Shown here piece by piece: positions 1 to 11,661 of a stretch of 64,000 nucleotides of DNA. The translations under genes and the position numbers were made by a program. Below the pieces are notes generated by a model. That model did not search any database. It saw nothing but the letters and a program-made list of their open reading frames with translations, and was not told where the DNA came from. Source of the DNA: Ascochyta rabiei (Eukaryota > Ascomycota > Dothideomycetes > Pleosporales > Didymellaceae); NCBI RefSeq assembly GCF_004011695.2, contig NC_082406.1, positions 558,001 to 622,000 on the forward strand. Direction: 5' to 3'. Positions within the stretch are counted from its first letter, which is position 1. Every line of letters begins with the position of its first letter.

Positions 1-779
1 ATCGAACCATTCACTCATGAGAGGTGGGAATATGCGGAGGCTGGGCATTACCACACTCGTACCCGCATCACTAGTCTTAAAGAAGCTAAACCATGACGTC
101 GCCGCACTTGCTGTCTACTGGCAGCTTGCAACTGAACGTTGGATATGATCCAGACATCCGAGTTTGGCCAGAGAGTCAACACGCTTATATCAGCACTCTA
201 TTCGCAGCTGGGTTCGGATGGGGTCGAAAAGAAGCCTACAAGGGGTAAATGAGGGGTAAATCACCGGGCTAGAGCTATCTCGGTGCCCAGATTCAGGCAT
301 TCAATTCTGCGCACATCCTGTACAGATGAAAAAATGAGGAGTGTTTGAGTAAATCTCGCAACAATCCTGCATGTCCACACCTCTCGGTCGAAGTTGCGGT
401 CAGCGTAAGCAATCGATCAAACGCCATCTTTTTCCCGAGCGGCGATCCTTCATCATGAGGACCACGCGACCAACCGAGGGTCGTGCGCCCAGGAGCGTGA
501 GCGTCATCTGTCGTGAACTGCACATGCTTCCTTCTTCTTCTCCAGTCATAGCATCCCACGTTTTGTCAGTGTAACCGCCCTACGTGTAGGTGCATTTGAA
601 CGCGAGTCATTATTTCTAGGCGCGCGTTGTCTTCATCATCTTTTTGCATATACCCGTACCCCTTCGATCCTCAGGTACCCCGCCGTCGGTACTGCTGTCT
701 CTTCCCGCGCCACCTCGTCGCGTTTATATCTTTCGTCGTAACTCAGCACCACAGTCTCTGTGGCCATGAACTACGCATC
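1..779. other. Intergenic, no gene recognised
   Basis: Short overlapping ORFs occur on both strands but none shows a recognisable domain or a splice pattern. The last 150 bases are pyrimidine-rich and are probably promoter and 5' UTR of the gene starting at 780. A longer reading with a TTG at 627 is open in the same frame, but the ATG at 780 is the first sensible start. Confidence 0.5.
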
Positions 780-2086
780 ATGGATCGAAGAAAAGAACCT
801 AAAGGTAAAGGCCAAGCCGGGGCAGACTTGCTGCCTAAGATAATGCCACCAACGGTCGACGCTTACCCCGGTTTTCAGAAAACCTTCATCTGCGCCACGC
901 TGGCCTCGACCCTTGTGGGCACCTTCACGGCGTCCATGGGACTCTGGGAACGTGTCCATGATCGTAGAGAAGCGCACAAACAGAAGCAGACAGACAGCAA
1001 ACAGGACGGCGAGATCAAGCAACTGCGCGAGCAGTTTGAGGCGGCGCAGAAGAAAGGTCAGGAGAGGCAGGAGGAGATCGACCGTCTGCGAAGTGGCGGC
1101 GGCGGGCGCGGCGGGGGTGGTGGTGGTGGAGGTGGTGGAAGAGGGGGTGGCTACCGCGATGATGTTGGCGAAAGCTTTGAGAAGAACGGCATGATGATCC
1201 AGAGAATGTACGACGACATGTACGGCAAGATGGGCAACCGCTTTGCAAGAGGAGACGGTATGTCATTCATTCTCATCTCTCGTCAGCCAGACAGAGCCAG
1301 TACTGACAGACCTCAGCCATAACCGAGAACCAATTGCAAGCGCAAATCATCGCCCTCCAACAGACTGTCATAACCGTTCTCCAAGACGCTCTCTACAACG
1401 ATCGCCAGCTCACCCGCTCTGACATGGCCAAGCTGGTAGCCGCCTCGAACTCGGCCCGCGAGGGCTCTCTCAGGGCACTCCAAGATCAACAGCAGCGCCT
1501 CTCTTCCCACAGCTCGAACCGCTCTCCTTCCCCACAACGCTCCATCGCCGCCCCGCCAAAGCGCTCCTCGACAAGCCTGGTCGACGCATCGGACCAGCTC
1601 TTTTGCCGCTACAGCCTAGATCTGCAATATGTACCCAACAAGCCTCTCGCTGCCTCCATGGCACCTGGCGGTAGCTGCGAGTGCCCCGCCTGTGGGATCC
1701 GGCTCGATGTCACGGGCGAGGATTTCTGGATGATAGGGAAACGCACACCCCTCACCATCATCGAGAAGGGGTACGAGACCGACATAATGGAGACGCGGGA
1801 ATTTTGTCTTGGGCAACGGTTTGCGGTCAAGTGCCACACACCCGATGGCGAGTATGCGTGTGTGATTTGTAGTAAGAATAGGGACGTGGATGCGATTTGT
1901 CGCAACGTGGAGAGCCTGGTCAAGCACGTGGGCACGTACCATGAGGTTGAGGAGTTGGAGCGTGAGGTCGATTTGAGAGAGACGGTGGTTGTGGACAAAA
2001 GAAGGCTATCTCTGCCAGCGCCCCCCAGGGAGGGAAGCCTGCTGATCAGAGAGAGGGATGTAGTCGACATGAGGGGCTATCGGTGA
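780..2086 (+). CDS. Conserved-type TM / coiled-coil / zinc-finger protein of unknown function
   Basis: Two exons, 780..1257 and 1317..2086, encode about 415 aa. The intron has a GTATGT donor and a CCTCAG acceptor and restores frame exactly. Residues 36-54 are hydrophobic and could cross or touch a membrane. Residues 57-104 are charged and heptad-like, consistent with a coiled coil. A run of glycines with Arg follows at 106-124, then a second helical stretch at about 160-220 and a Ser/Pro-rich linker. The C-terminal third holds conserved-looking cysteines (C280, C282, C285, C323, C332) and a C2H2-like site: C341-x2-C344, then H363-x4-H368. This could be a membrane-tethered protein with a zinc-stabilised C-terminal domain. 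I do not recognise a named family. Coding status is well supported by the clean splice and the long frame; function is unknown. Confidence 0.8.
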
Positions 2087-4988
2087 TGCATCTGGGTACT
2101 GCATGCTTGAGCGTATATGAAGATTTTGGGGTGGCATTTGATGATTTATAGCGTCGGCGTCTTGCAGAGGCGTCTTAGATCCGGACTCTTGGATAGGACG
2201 GGGCATGTTTGGGAGTTACGATTAGCATCTTCACGACATACGAATACACGATCGACGACCTACAGCATCGGCAAGAACAAGCTCCGAAGACCTTCATTAC
2301 ACGGAGAAGTGGTTGTGATCGAGGTCACCTTCGTCAGGAGACAAACCAATCAAAGATAGAATCCACGCGAACCTCAAACTGACCGGACGGAGTGTTCGTG
2401 GCTTGTGTGACATTCCAGGCCTGATCGAGGAATCACCAAACTGATTTCAATGGCCTCCGCGTCAAGACTGCGATTGCTGGAGAAGCGCATGTACTATACG
2501 ATCGTACCACATGAAGCCAAGTGCTTCACCAAACACGTAGTGTTCTTAAGCAGACTACGGATTTGAAGACCTGATGGCATTCAATCACATCCGCTCATGA
2601 CTGATTGTTGGGCCGCCGCAAGAATTGTTTTCTCATCCGTCGTCATGCGCATTGTTCGACTGTGGAGAAGACCAAGGGTCGATGTCAAAACCACGCACAG
2701 ATCAAGATTCGTTAAATTAGCTGTGAGCACGACTTTTGCAGACCAAATCCTGCCTTTCGTCATCGCCTAGTTGAGGAATTGCAACTCCTAGAGTAAGCAG
2801 TTCAAGCAGAGCGTTCACTGGCTTGATACCAGCTTCCGTTTGAGTTCTGCACTGCGCTCTGCCAACGACAGTTAGGTTTCTGAGACTAGCGAGTCAAGAG
2901 ACGTCTTTCCTGACGACATGTACCACCGTCTCTGGGAGAGGCTTCGCCTGGCACCAAGAAAGGTATCGTTTCCTGTATTGTCCGCATGATATCCGCATCT
3001 TGAAGGATCGCAAGCGTTGTGGTAACGAGAATGTGCAACGACGACCCACAACCATATTCTTGGCTGCAATCAAGCTGTGCCGTTCTTTCCATTCATAGGA
3101 GGATGTAGTGAGAAGCTGGTGGACCTAGGGCAGGGTGCGAGGGTTCTGTCAATATTGTTGTTCTGTAGTTACCGTACTGAAGCACATGTTCTTTTTTTGT
3201 TCGTATACCACTTCTTTTCGTCTAGAGCAACGTGACATCGTGACAAACACGGACTAGCGTGGTTCTTGCGCGACACCTCCACGCCCAAGCGCTCAGGCTT
3301 CTCCACACTCCTCCGCATTGCTCCGCGCCGAAATGAATACTCATGAAGCAGCTTCGCCAGATAGTCTGCTTTATAGAACCATTACCTGGTCACTGTTTTT
3401 GGGTTTGAGGGAGGTTAATCTCTGTATCGTCGCGTTTAGATTGTCTATGCTCGTTCAAGCAAAAATCGTGGCTGGATGTTAGCCAGGTCTTTCGTCTCGG
3501 GCCTCCGATGAGTTCATGTGTCTTCCGATTGTGCGACTAAGCTATGCTGATCTCGGTAACCCAACCGCCAGGTCATGGACCACGTTCCGTGGATGGTTAT
3601 AGGAGTAGGTTCCCAAACTGTCACCTCTTGGTCATGTCAACCTCTCATTGGTGGAAGACCCCTTCATCTGGGGCTCCCACCCTCCACAGTCCGGAGTAAT
3701 GCAGTCCGGAGCACAAGTATAAGAGGCCCGGACCCCCATGGGGCAGCACAGGTTTCTGACCTGTTGCAGAATCCGCAAGTTACCTGGCATGTCGCAGGCT
3801 GCAGTATCTGCGTGGGCTCTCCGCCGCAAACTACTGTGGCTCGTAGTGAAAAGGCACGCTGCCAGACTCGGACGAGCAGTAGATTGAACATGATGGTAGG
3901 TCGATCCCGCATTTGTCCCCATACTTATGGCTCCTCTTATGCAGCGCATATCCCCCGCTAACAAAGTGAGAAGCACTGGCGAGACAGTCCCACCACATGC
4001 CCTCCGGCTCTGTGAGGCCGTCACCCCATCGTACGAAGCGAACTCAACATCGTCATCCGGTTCCACTTCGGTTGTTGACAAAATCCGAGTTCGTCCCGAC
4101 GGCAGAGATTGCATGCAAAACTAGCAGCTGCTACTCCACCATGGCCCTCTTTTTCGAAACTGCGAAGAATTTTCTTTAGCATCCTCGGCACACCGTTGTT
4201 CCCTGCACGAGCTGCTGACCACTAGTGATGCAACCTCAGAACCAGGAATGAGGCTCTGCGGGCACTAAGCTACGGTTTCTCGGCGAAGATCGGCGCTCGC
4301 AGCCAACCACTGCCAAGTCACTCCACCGTGAGATTCGACCTGTTGGGAGACACAAACGTGGGATGATGGGCGCACCTCAACAATATCTTCCGATCACCGT
4401 ACCGCAGGTTCTCACGCTGCTGGCCCCTCCCACCACCCGCATTCGTGGGTGACTCCACTGCGATGCAGTGTATCTGGAGAGGATTTTTCCAGGGGAACTG
4501 TGCCCATGGGTCTCCATTCATTGGAAAGCGTGGGGCGTATCACGCACAATTGTGCTCGTGCTGCCGACTTTCCCATGTATTGCCCGATCACGAGTTGAGG
4601 CGAATTTGTTTACCGGCCAAGCAGCCGGCCTTCGAGCGTCCGTGAGCGCGAGCTTCGACAACAACCAGCATGGAATTACATCATACAGCCCCATTGTTCG
4701 TGGGATTACTTGATCGAGTCACAACGCCAAGATAAAATTGAAGCCCCAAGTGCAAGGTTGAAATTGACAGCGGGGCTCCACTCAGCAGACCAGGAAACAG
4801 TCTCCACGCCATCACACAACATAAGTTCTCCTCAAAACCCGCATTCCAGCTTCCTTCTCCAGTTTCTCCCCATCAACTCCTCCAACGATTTGCGCTGTCT
4901 GCAAAAGTCACAGTCTTTGCCTGTACTTTGCAGTTCTAGTACTTTATACTTTTAATACAGGACTCTACGTCCTACCACACGCTTCATC
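2087..4988. other. 2.9 kb intergenic region
   Basis: Only short ORFs are present (the longest is a 160-codon minus-strand frame at 3632..4114). None has a domain, a convincing ATG context or matching splice sites. The last 200 bases before 4989 are rich in C and T, as expected for the promoter and leader of the transporter gene. No repeat family or transposon is recognised. Confidence 0.5.
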
Positions 4989-6746
4989 ATGGGTCTCTTC
5001 AGCAAAAAGACCACCGAGGAGGTGGCTGAGAAGGGAACTCCTGAGACTTCGACTCCTGCTGAGACTCCCGCGAGGACAGTCTCCCCGACCAGGGATGGAG
5101 CTGAGATCGAGCCCAAGGGCCGTGTCCCTGCTGTCGCAGTGATCCTTGGAGCAACTGCCAGTATTGGTGGCTTCATGTTCGGTTACGAGTCCGGACAGAT
5201 CTCTGGTTTTCTCCAGATGCCCGACTTCCTCGAGAGATTCGGCGACAACGGCGAATTCTCTGCTATCCGCCAGGGTACCATCGTCGGTCTCCTCTGGTAA
5301 GTTTGTTCATCGAGCTGAAGCCATCGACTCGTCTAACATTCCAACAGCATTGGTACTCTCTTCGGTTGCTTATGCTCGGCTCCCCTCGCTGATACCTTCG
5401 GTCGTCGTCTGGTCATCTCCGGTTCCGCTTTCTTCTACATCATCGGTGTGATTATCGAAATCACTAGCGAGCGTTCCTGGGTCCAATTCGCCATGGGTCG
5501 TTTCACTGCTGGTATCGGTATCGGAGCCTTGTCCACTGTCGTCCCTATGTACCAGTCCGAGTCGATTCCCAAGCGTATCCGTGGCGCTACGGTCAGTTCA
5601 TATCAGCTGCTCATCACCCTCGGTATCTGGACCGCTTACATGGTCAACTACGGCACATCCAAGGACTACACCAACGATGCTCAGTGGCGCATTCCCAACG
5701 GTCTGTCCGCTCTTTGGGCCATCATCCTGGGTTCCACCATCCTCCTTCTGCCCGAGTCCCCCCGTTACGCCTACCGCATGGGCCGTACTGAGGAGGCTCG
5801 CATGAACATGGCCCGTCTCAACGGTGTTGACCCTCACAGCGCCTTCATCGACAACGAGATCCGCGAGATTGAGGAGAAGCTCCAGGCTGAGTCTGCTGGC
5901 GGCGAGCACCCATGGCACGAGATATTCACTGGTCCCCGCATGTTGTACCGCACCCTGCTGGGCATGGTCCTTCAGGCTGGTCAGCAGCTTACTGGCGCTA
6001 ACTACTTCTTCTACTACGGAACCACCATCTTCTCGGCTACTGGCCTGAAGAACCCCTATGTCACCTCCATCATTCTCGGTACCGTCAACGTGGTCGCCAC
6101 TATCTTCGGTCTCTGGGTTGTTGAGAATGTCGGACGTCGCACGGCCATGATGTGCGGTGCTGCATGGATGTTCATGTGCCTGTTCGTCTACTCGCTCGTC
6201 GGCCACTTCGTCGCCACCAGCATCGACGGCGTGACCACCCCTACCGCCACAGCCGGCAACGTCATGATTGTCTTCACCTGCTTGTTCATCGCCGCTTTCG
6301 CCACCACCTGGGGTCCTCTCGTCTGGGCTATTGTCGGCGAGCTGTACCCTGCCCGCTACCGCGCAACCTGCATGGCTCTGGCAACCGCGTCCAACTGGCT
6401 GTTCAACTTCATCATCTCGTTCGTCTCAACCCTCGTCACCGACAGGATTGACTACCTCTACGGTCTCGTCTTCGGCGTGAGTTGTTTCCTGCTCTTCTGG
6501 GTCGTCTACTTCTTCATGATCGAGACAAAGGACCGCTCCCTCGAGGAGATCGACACAATGTACATGCTCCACGTCAACCCCATCACCTCTGCCAAGTGGG
6601 ACTCGAGCTCGCTCCAGAGAGACGGTCTGGTCGACACGGACCGTCTGCAGATGGGCCCTGGTGGCAGGAGCTGGAGCAAGGCTGAGCAGGCTGGACAGCG
6701 CGGTGGTGTCCTCGAGCCTGCTGAGCGCCAGGAGAATCAGGTTTAG
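4989..6746 (+). CDS. MFS sugar transporter (hexose-type, 12 TM)
   Basis: Exons 4989..5296 and 5348..6746 (GTAAGT donor, CAACAG acceptor) give 568 aa, a normal length for the fungal Sugar_tr family. It should move hexoses or similar sugars across the plasma membrane. The N-terminus (about 40 aa) is polar and cytosolic. TM1 carries GGFMFGYESGQISG. The loop after TM2 has ADTFGRR, and PESPRY follows TM6, both sugar-porter signatures. Loop 8-9 has ENVGRR, and the end of TM12 is followed by ETKDRSLEEID, the usual C-terminal signature. Codon use is strongly C-ending (GGT/CTC/ATC), which suggests high expression compared with its neighbours. Substrate cannot be told from sequence; high-affinity glucose transporters are the closest look-alikes. 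Confidence 0.95.
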
Positions 6747-7417
6747 GTTATGAACTGAATGCGTTCGTGGTGCTGTGCGGGAATGGAGATGTATGATTTC
6801 CTTTTAATTTAGCGGCATTGCATGGCGGAGTAGTAATACTGTATGAATTCATTCTTCCAACACAATCTCCACAATCATCCTGCTGAATTGTGAAATGGGA
6901 AGCAAAAGTTTCACGAGGTCAGGAAATTCTCATGGTGACGAAGCAATTCTGATGGAATTCAAGGAATGCACTGATTGGGTATCTGCGTGAGAAAACCAAA
7001 AAAAAAAATGTACTAATCCAGCGCTGTTCGTCCGTTCCAACAAAAGACCAGAAGACGAGGTCCAAACTGTTGCGGATCATCAAACCTATCCAGCACCGTT
7101 ACCCCAGCCCTGCCCGTCATGAGAGACCCAGCACGGTTAGAATCGGCAAAGGACATTGTTCTAAGCGTTCCGCACACTTGACACAGCCTTGAGCCTACGC
7201 TTCAGCTCCTTCTGAGAAGTGTACATTGATCACAGCCACTTCGCGCTGTCTCGCTTCCGCTGTGCTCCGAAAAAAAAAACACGGAAGAGAAGCGCCGCTA
7301 TATAAGCAACCGGCTGTCTTTCAAGGTCAAGGGAAGAGAAGAAACACGGGATCCCGAAACGCACACAGCACTTCACTCTCGAGCTGTAGAGAACCACACG
7401 CGTTCGGCCCGCCGTCA
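6747..7417. other. Intergenic between convergent genes
   Basis: This holds the 3' flanks of the transporter (plus) and the coiled-coil gene (minus). There are A-runs near 6999 and 7270, but no gene is visible. Confidence 0.5.
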
Positions 7418-9313
7418 CTAGTGTCGTTTCTTAGATTTACCACCAAGCTTTGCGCCGAGGTTGGCCAAGGGGTCGCTGAGTTTTAATGGGACAGCACTTT
7501 TCTTCTTCTTTTGCTGTGAAACACGAGAAGCATCAACGCAGCCAGTGCCGGAGCCAAGAGCAGATTTTGAATTCGATGCAGAACTGCGCGAAGGCGTGGA
7601 GCTGGTGCGATCCTCGAGGCTGGAGGTAGAGGCAGCAGTGCCGAAAGTTCCCGGCGCTTTGCCTGCTTGGAATGCGTCGGTGAGCCCTACGCTCGCGGCG
7701 GGGTTGGAATCGCTGATGGGCGCGCCCGTGGGATTGGAAGGATCGGTGTTGGGGGACGGAGTGAAGACGAACAAAGGCGTGGAGGCCGTCGCTGGAATGT
7801 CGGGTTGCGTTGAGTGGATCGTGGAGTTGTCTACATCAGATGGGGTTGACGGCTGCTGAGAAGCGGCGAGAGAGGTGGTCTTGGATTCACTCAGAGCTGG
7901 AACGGGCTCCGAAGAGGTTACCCTGCGAGTATCACGCTCTGTCGAATGATGCGTATAGTTATCGAAATCAGCTGATGAGGTTGAGCGCTGCCCAGAAGCG
8001 TTTCCAAGTCCATTCAAACCAAAAATTGGGCTTGCAACGTCCATGTCGATGTGCTGTGGAGGACTCCAATGCGGCTGCGAAGAGGAAAGGGGCTGATTAA
8101 AGAATAGTTTGTTGGCTGCAAACGTCTGTCCATCTCGAACGAACGACCGAGACAATGTATACCGAATGCCTTTCAGGCGAAGGCCTTCGGTAGGAGCCAG
8201 TGGACTGGGGCAATTATTAATAACCATGGTGGCCCAGTCGGAATACGTCTGAAGCTGGAGAGGATCGATACCAAGCTCAGTAACGTCAATGCCGCAGCTC
8301 AGAAAGTAAGCTACGCAGATGACGACGGCAATCTGTTGGCGCTGATCGCCCGTCTCAACCAAACACAGGAGGAGTTTTTTCAGGTTGTTGAACATAATCA
8401 CTTGTTTTTCGAGCTGGTGGATGGTGGTGTTCTTGGATTGTACCTCGATTTCCAAAGAGTTGATGTTTGCGTTACGGAGGTCTATCGTGATATCTCTAGC
8501 GTTGAGTAGCCCCTGGAACTCACGCTGTGCCTTATGATATGCCAGTCGGTCCCGCCCCTCGTTGCTGTGCCGAGTCTTCAAAGACGATATTTTTGACTCA
8601 AGCTCGATGATCTGGGTGGTGCAATCAACGACGACCTGGTTCATCCGAACCATCTCAGCCTTGTGCGATGCTTCGTTGGCTCGTTGCTTCTTGGCGTTAC
8701 AGACACTTCTGAGAAGGGTGTTTTTGTATAAAGCGGCGTCGTAATCCTTCTGGAGAGCAATGTTGGCGTTTCTGGAGGTTTTGAGTCGGCACTCAAGCCT
8801 GGTGGTATTCATCTGGAGCTCAGCGATCATTCCATCGTAGAACGCGAGCGTAGAATCAAAGATTTCGCGCTTGATCATATTACGCTTGAGTTTCTCTGAC
8901 AGTATGGCTCCTTCCTCGAGATCTGCTACTCGCTTTTGCAGCGTAATGATAGTGGTATTGGCCTCTTGTCGATGATCAAGGTAAAGCCGCAATATATGTA
9001 CGAACGACTTTGTAGGAGCAACAAGTGCATCACCTAGTTTTCCGACCACGTGCGGGGGTGCAGAGCGCAAGACGAAGGCGATCACCAGCATGAAGAAGGC
9101 CCATCGAGGCATGAGAAGGTTATGTTGGAGGAAGTCGAAAAAGCCGCGGACAAAGAGTGAAAACAGTTCAAGCAGTCGGAAGACGACAACATCCAAAGTG
9201 AGGGCAGAGGCCGTGCTATAGCTGATATCGTAGGTGACAGACATTGCGGCAACGGTAGTAGCGAGTGTGGTGAAGAAGATAGTGCTCGCCAGGAGCACAA
9301 GCATGTGCGTCAT
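7418..9313 (-). CDS. Two-TM long coiled-coil protein, unknown function
   Basis: A single open frame gives 631 aa from the ATG at 9313. The frame stays open upstream to 9379 and a little beyond, but without another ATG. A GTGAGT donor at 9496 and a CTACAG acceptor upstream suggest a possible extra 5' exon that I could not phase. Residues about 4-23 and 70-88 are hydrophobic, with a third hydrophobic patch near 40-65, so the N-terminus is probably membrane-embedded. Residues about 115-320 are rich in Leu, Lys, Glu and Gln with heptad spacing (coiled coil). The region from about 430 to 600 is Ser/Thr/Pro-rich, and the last 30 residues are strongly basic (KKKKS, GGKSKKRH). This looks like a membrane-anchored tether or scaffold. 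No named family is recognised. Confidence 0.75.
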   Translation of the reverse strand: MTHMLVLLASTIFFTTLATTVAAMSVTYDISYSTASALTLDVVVFRLLELFSLFVRGFFDFLQHNLLMPRWAFFMLVIAFVLRSAPPHVVGKLGDALVAPTKSFVHILRLYLDHRQEANTTIITLQKRVADLEEGAILSEKLKRNMIKREIFDSTLAFYDGMIAELQMNTTRLECRLKTSRNANIALQKDYDAALYKNTLLRSVCNAKKQRANEASHKAEMVRMNQVVVDCTTQIIELESKISSLKTRHSNEGRDRLAYHKAQREFQGLLNARDITIDLRNANINSLEIEVQSKNTTIHQLEKQVIMFNNLKKLLLCLVETGDQRQQIAVVICVAYFLSCGIDVTELGIDPLQLQTYSDWATMVINNCPSPLAPTEGLRLKGIRYTLSRSFVRDGQTFAANKLFFNQPLSSSQPHWSPPQHIDMDVASPIFGLNGLGNASGQRSTSSADFDNYTHHSTERDTRRVTSSEPVPALSESKTTSLAASQQPSTPSDVDNSTIHSTQPDIPATASTPLFVFTPSPNTDPSNPTGAPISDSNPAASVGLTDAFQAGKAPGTFGTAASTSSLEDRTSSTPSRSSASNSKSALGSGTGCVDASRVSQQKKKKSAVPLKLSDPLANLGAKLGGKSKKRH

Positions 9314-9379
9314 ATCGATAGCAGTACCGTGTTGATTTTTCGAAGTGAGAGGCTTATTATGATGGAGCGACGTTGCCAA

Positions 9380-10672
9380 GTTGAGAGATTTTGAGCTGTA
9401 GGAGCGTTGCAGTCAGGAGGATCCAGGAGAGTGCGAAGATGTAAATCAGTCTCTAACGGGTGCAAAGTCGGACCAAGCAAACAAGCAAACACTCACAAGC
9501 GGAATGAACTGGCATGAATTGGAGTGAAGGTTCAACTGAGCGAGGGATCTCGCAGAAAAGACTATGCGTGCGGCGAACACAGTGGAGAAGTACACGCACA
9601 ATGATCGGGAAAAGACCCCTATACTTTGTAGGACCTGACAACACAAAGAAAACGACGAAACAATCCCTGCCGCAACAGTCTCGTTCCTTTATAACAAAGC
9701 TGCAAGATCGCTCACTGTGCAGCGGGCAAAAAAATTAAGTTCCAGAAACAGGTGAGGCCGATGCTGAGCTTCCGAGTGACTCAGAACGTGAATATCCATT
9801 CGAAGAGAGAAATATGTGTGAGGTGTATAGGAGCGTACAACAAAACACCGTCTATTGACCACGTTACTGCCTTATACCATGCTGCACCACCCACGAGACC
9901 CAAAAAAACCCTGTCCATCAATCCAGAATAACCATCTAGCCTGGCCAAACGCACGATTCTTCAACGCCAAACTGGTTAGCAATCCCGGTTTTGGCGCATA
10001 GAAAAGAACGTTTGTTGATCGGGCGCAGTAAGAGACGTAAAGACACCACGATGCACGACCGCAGCATTATCAGCGGTAGGTTTATCTTCAGTGAAATAAT
10101 CTCACCCAATCCGAGTCGGTAAACCGGACATGATGTTTGGGCTGAGAGACAACAAACTTGACGGATCTCCAGTTTGCATTCTCGGATATGCTCGTACGGT
10201 GTTTTGATCATGGCGATTGCACATTCAATAGTATCATTCACTCTTAGAAGCGTTTGCGACTTATACCGTCGCCTTGACGCCGCGTCCGACAAGTGTGTTC
10301 GTCAGAGCCAAAGGTGCGTATTCGCTGGTGAAGACAAATAAGCTTGAATCCAGATTGCATTTCGAAGCATGTAACTTCGACCCCTGTGACGAGATCTCGA
10401 TCGAACATGAGAAGCGGAGGAAGATATGGTTGGTATGAGCGGAAACAAGGAAATGATCAACCACCGAAGCTGCAAGTCCTCCAATCCACTTCCAACGAAA
10501 GCGGGCAAGAAAGAAAGAAAAAAATAAAGAAAGAAAGAAAAATCAAAACCCATGCACAAATCACCGCCTAAACCAACTCAACCTACGCCTCGATCCATTC
10601 CACCCTGCACCGACCCCAGCAACGCCCCCGCGAAGCCCGATCTCGCACACGCAGCCCTAAACCCCCCCATCA
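9380..10672. other. Intergenic, no intact gene
   Basis: Holds the possible 5' exon of the coiled-coil gene, A-rich and GAAA-rich patches (10504-10545), and short minus-strand frames at 9936..10464 that might be a remnant but have no recognisable domain. Confidence 0.4.
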
Positions 10673-11426
10673 TCAGAAACCTCCTCCTCCTCCGCCGGCA
10701 CCAACCTGGTGTTCCTTCTGCTGCGGATACTCGCCCTCAAGCCGCGCCTCAAACATCCTCAGCAGCAGTCTGCGCACGCGTGGATGAGCAGAGCAGCGTT
10801 CCACAACCCCCCGATCAGCGCGCAAGTACAGCGAAGCGAGGAGCCCGCGGGCCATGGAGTGCGGGCCGAATACTCGAACGGGGAAGTGAATTCCGAGAAC
10901 GGGAATGGGGTTGGGGAGGGCGAGAGTGTCGAGGACCTTGGCTGCGGTGCGGTCTTGCGCTGAGAGCTGCTGCGTTGTCTGCTGGGAGCGAGAGGTTGAG
11001 GGGGCTTATCTGCGCGTGGTGTTTTGTTGCGCAGGCGGAGAGGAAGCGCGCAGAGGCAGAGGGGGGAGCGGGTGGAGTGGAGGATGTGGAATGAGAGCTT
11101 GTTGTAGTGGAGAGCGAGGGCTTTGATCTCGTTGTGGAGTTGTCGGTTGACGTATTTGAGCTGGTTGGCTTGTTGGTATACCGCGCTGCTGTTGGTAGGT
11201 GTGCAGTTTGATGGTGCTGGGGAGACCATCTCCTGTCTGGTCAGACGGCGTCGCTTGTTTGGACTTGCTCGACGAAGAGTCGCGTCACGCCGTTTTCGAG
11301 AATGCAGTTGAGTTAATTTGGCAGTGTAAGAACGAGTCCGTAGATCTGGTTTCGAAATTCTCCTAGCAGGCGGAAGAAGTCGCCAGAGCCAGTATTTGGC
11401 TGGTCGACCGGTCCGAGAGATGCCAT
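10673..11426 (-). pseudogene. Decayed 2EXR/F-box-like gene
   Basis: The ATG at 11426 opens with a sequence typical of fungal 2EXR-type proteins (RLLGEFRNQIYGLVL), then meets TAA after 37 codons. Coding character continues past the stop in the same frame (CILENGVTRLFVEQ) to a TGA. It then continues in a second frame (NQLKYVNRQLHNEIKALAL), a third (AQISPLNLSLPAD) and a fourth segment (LALPNPIPVLGIHFPVR ... RRLLLRMFEARLEGEYP), ending at a TGA at 10673. No splice sites connect these pieces. The order and spacing match the usual layout of these roughly 250-aa proteins: an N-terminal motif, a middle parent-helix region and a C-terminal Arg/Leu-rich part. I infer at least three frameshifts and one or two stops in one ancestral gene. 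The exact family name is inferred from the N-terminal motif only. Confidence 0.65.
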
Positions 11427-11661
11427 GCTGGGCGTTGTAGGTAACAATATGGCGGTAAAAATATTTGGCTCATGAAAAAAATGGTAAAGTACAGTTTGAC
11501 AGACTTTGTGATGCAGTGTTAGCAGGTTGGAAAGCGTTTGAAAACAAGTTCTTCTGGTACCATGGGCCAGGTTTGCGAATACCACACTACGTACACACAC
11601 CAGCAAACATCCTACCCTTAGCTTGATACTTTTACATTCTAGACTTTCTATTTACTACATG

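Noticed and set aside
3632..4114. 160-codon minus-strand frame
   Set aside because: No domain, scattered cysteines and mixed composition; overlapped by other frames of similar length.
5598..6206. 202-codon minus-strand frame across the sugar transporter
   Set aside because: It is a mirror of a highly biased coding strand; no domain, no splice sites.
10759..11229. Single 156-aa minus-strand gene
   Set aside because: It is only the middle part of the decayed 2EXR-type gene; its second half reads out of frame with the conserved sequence.
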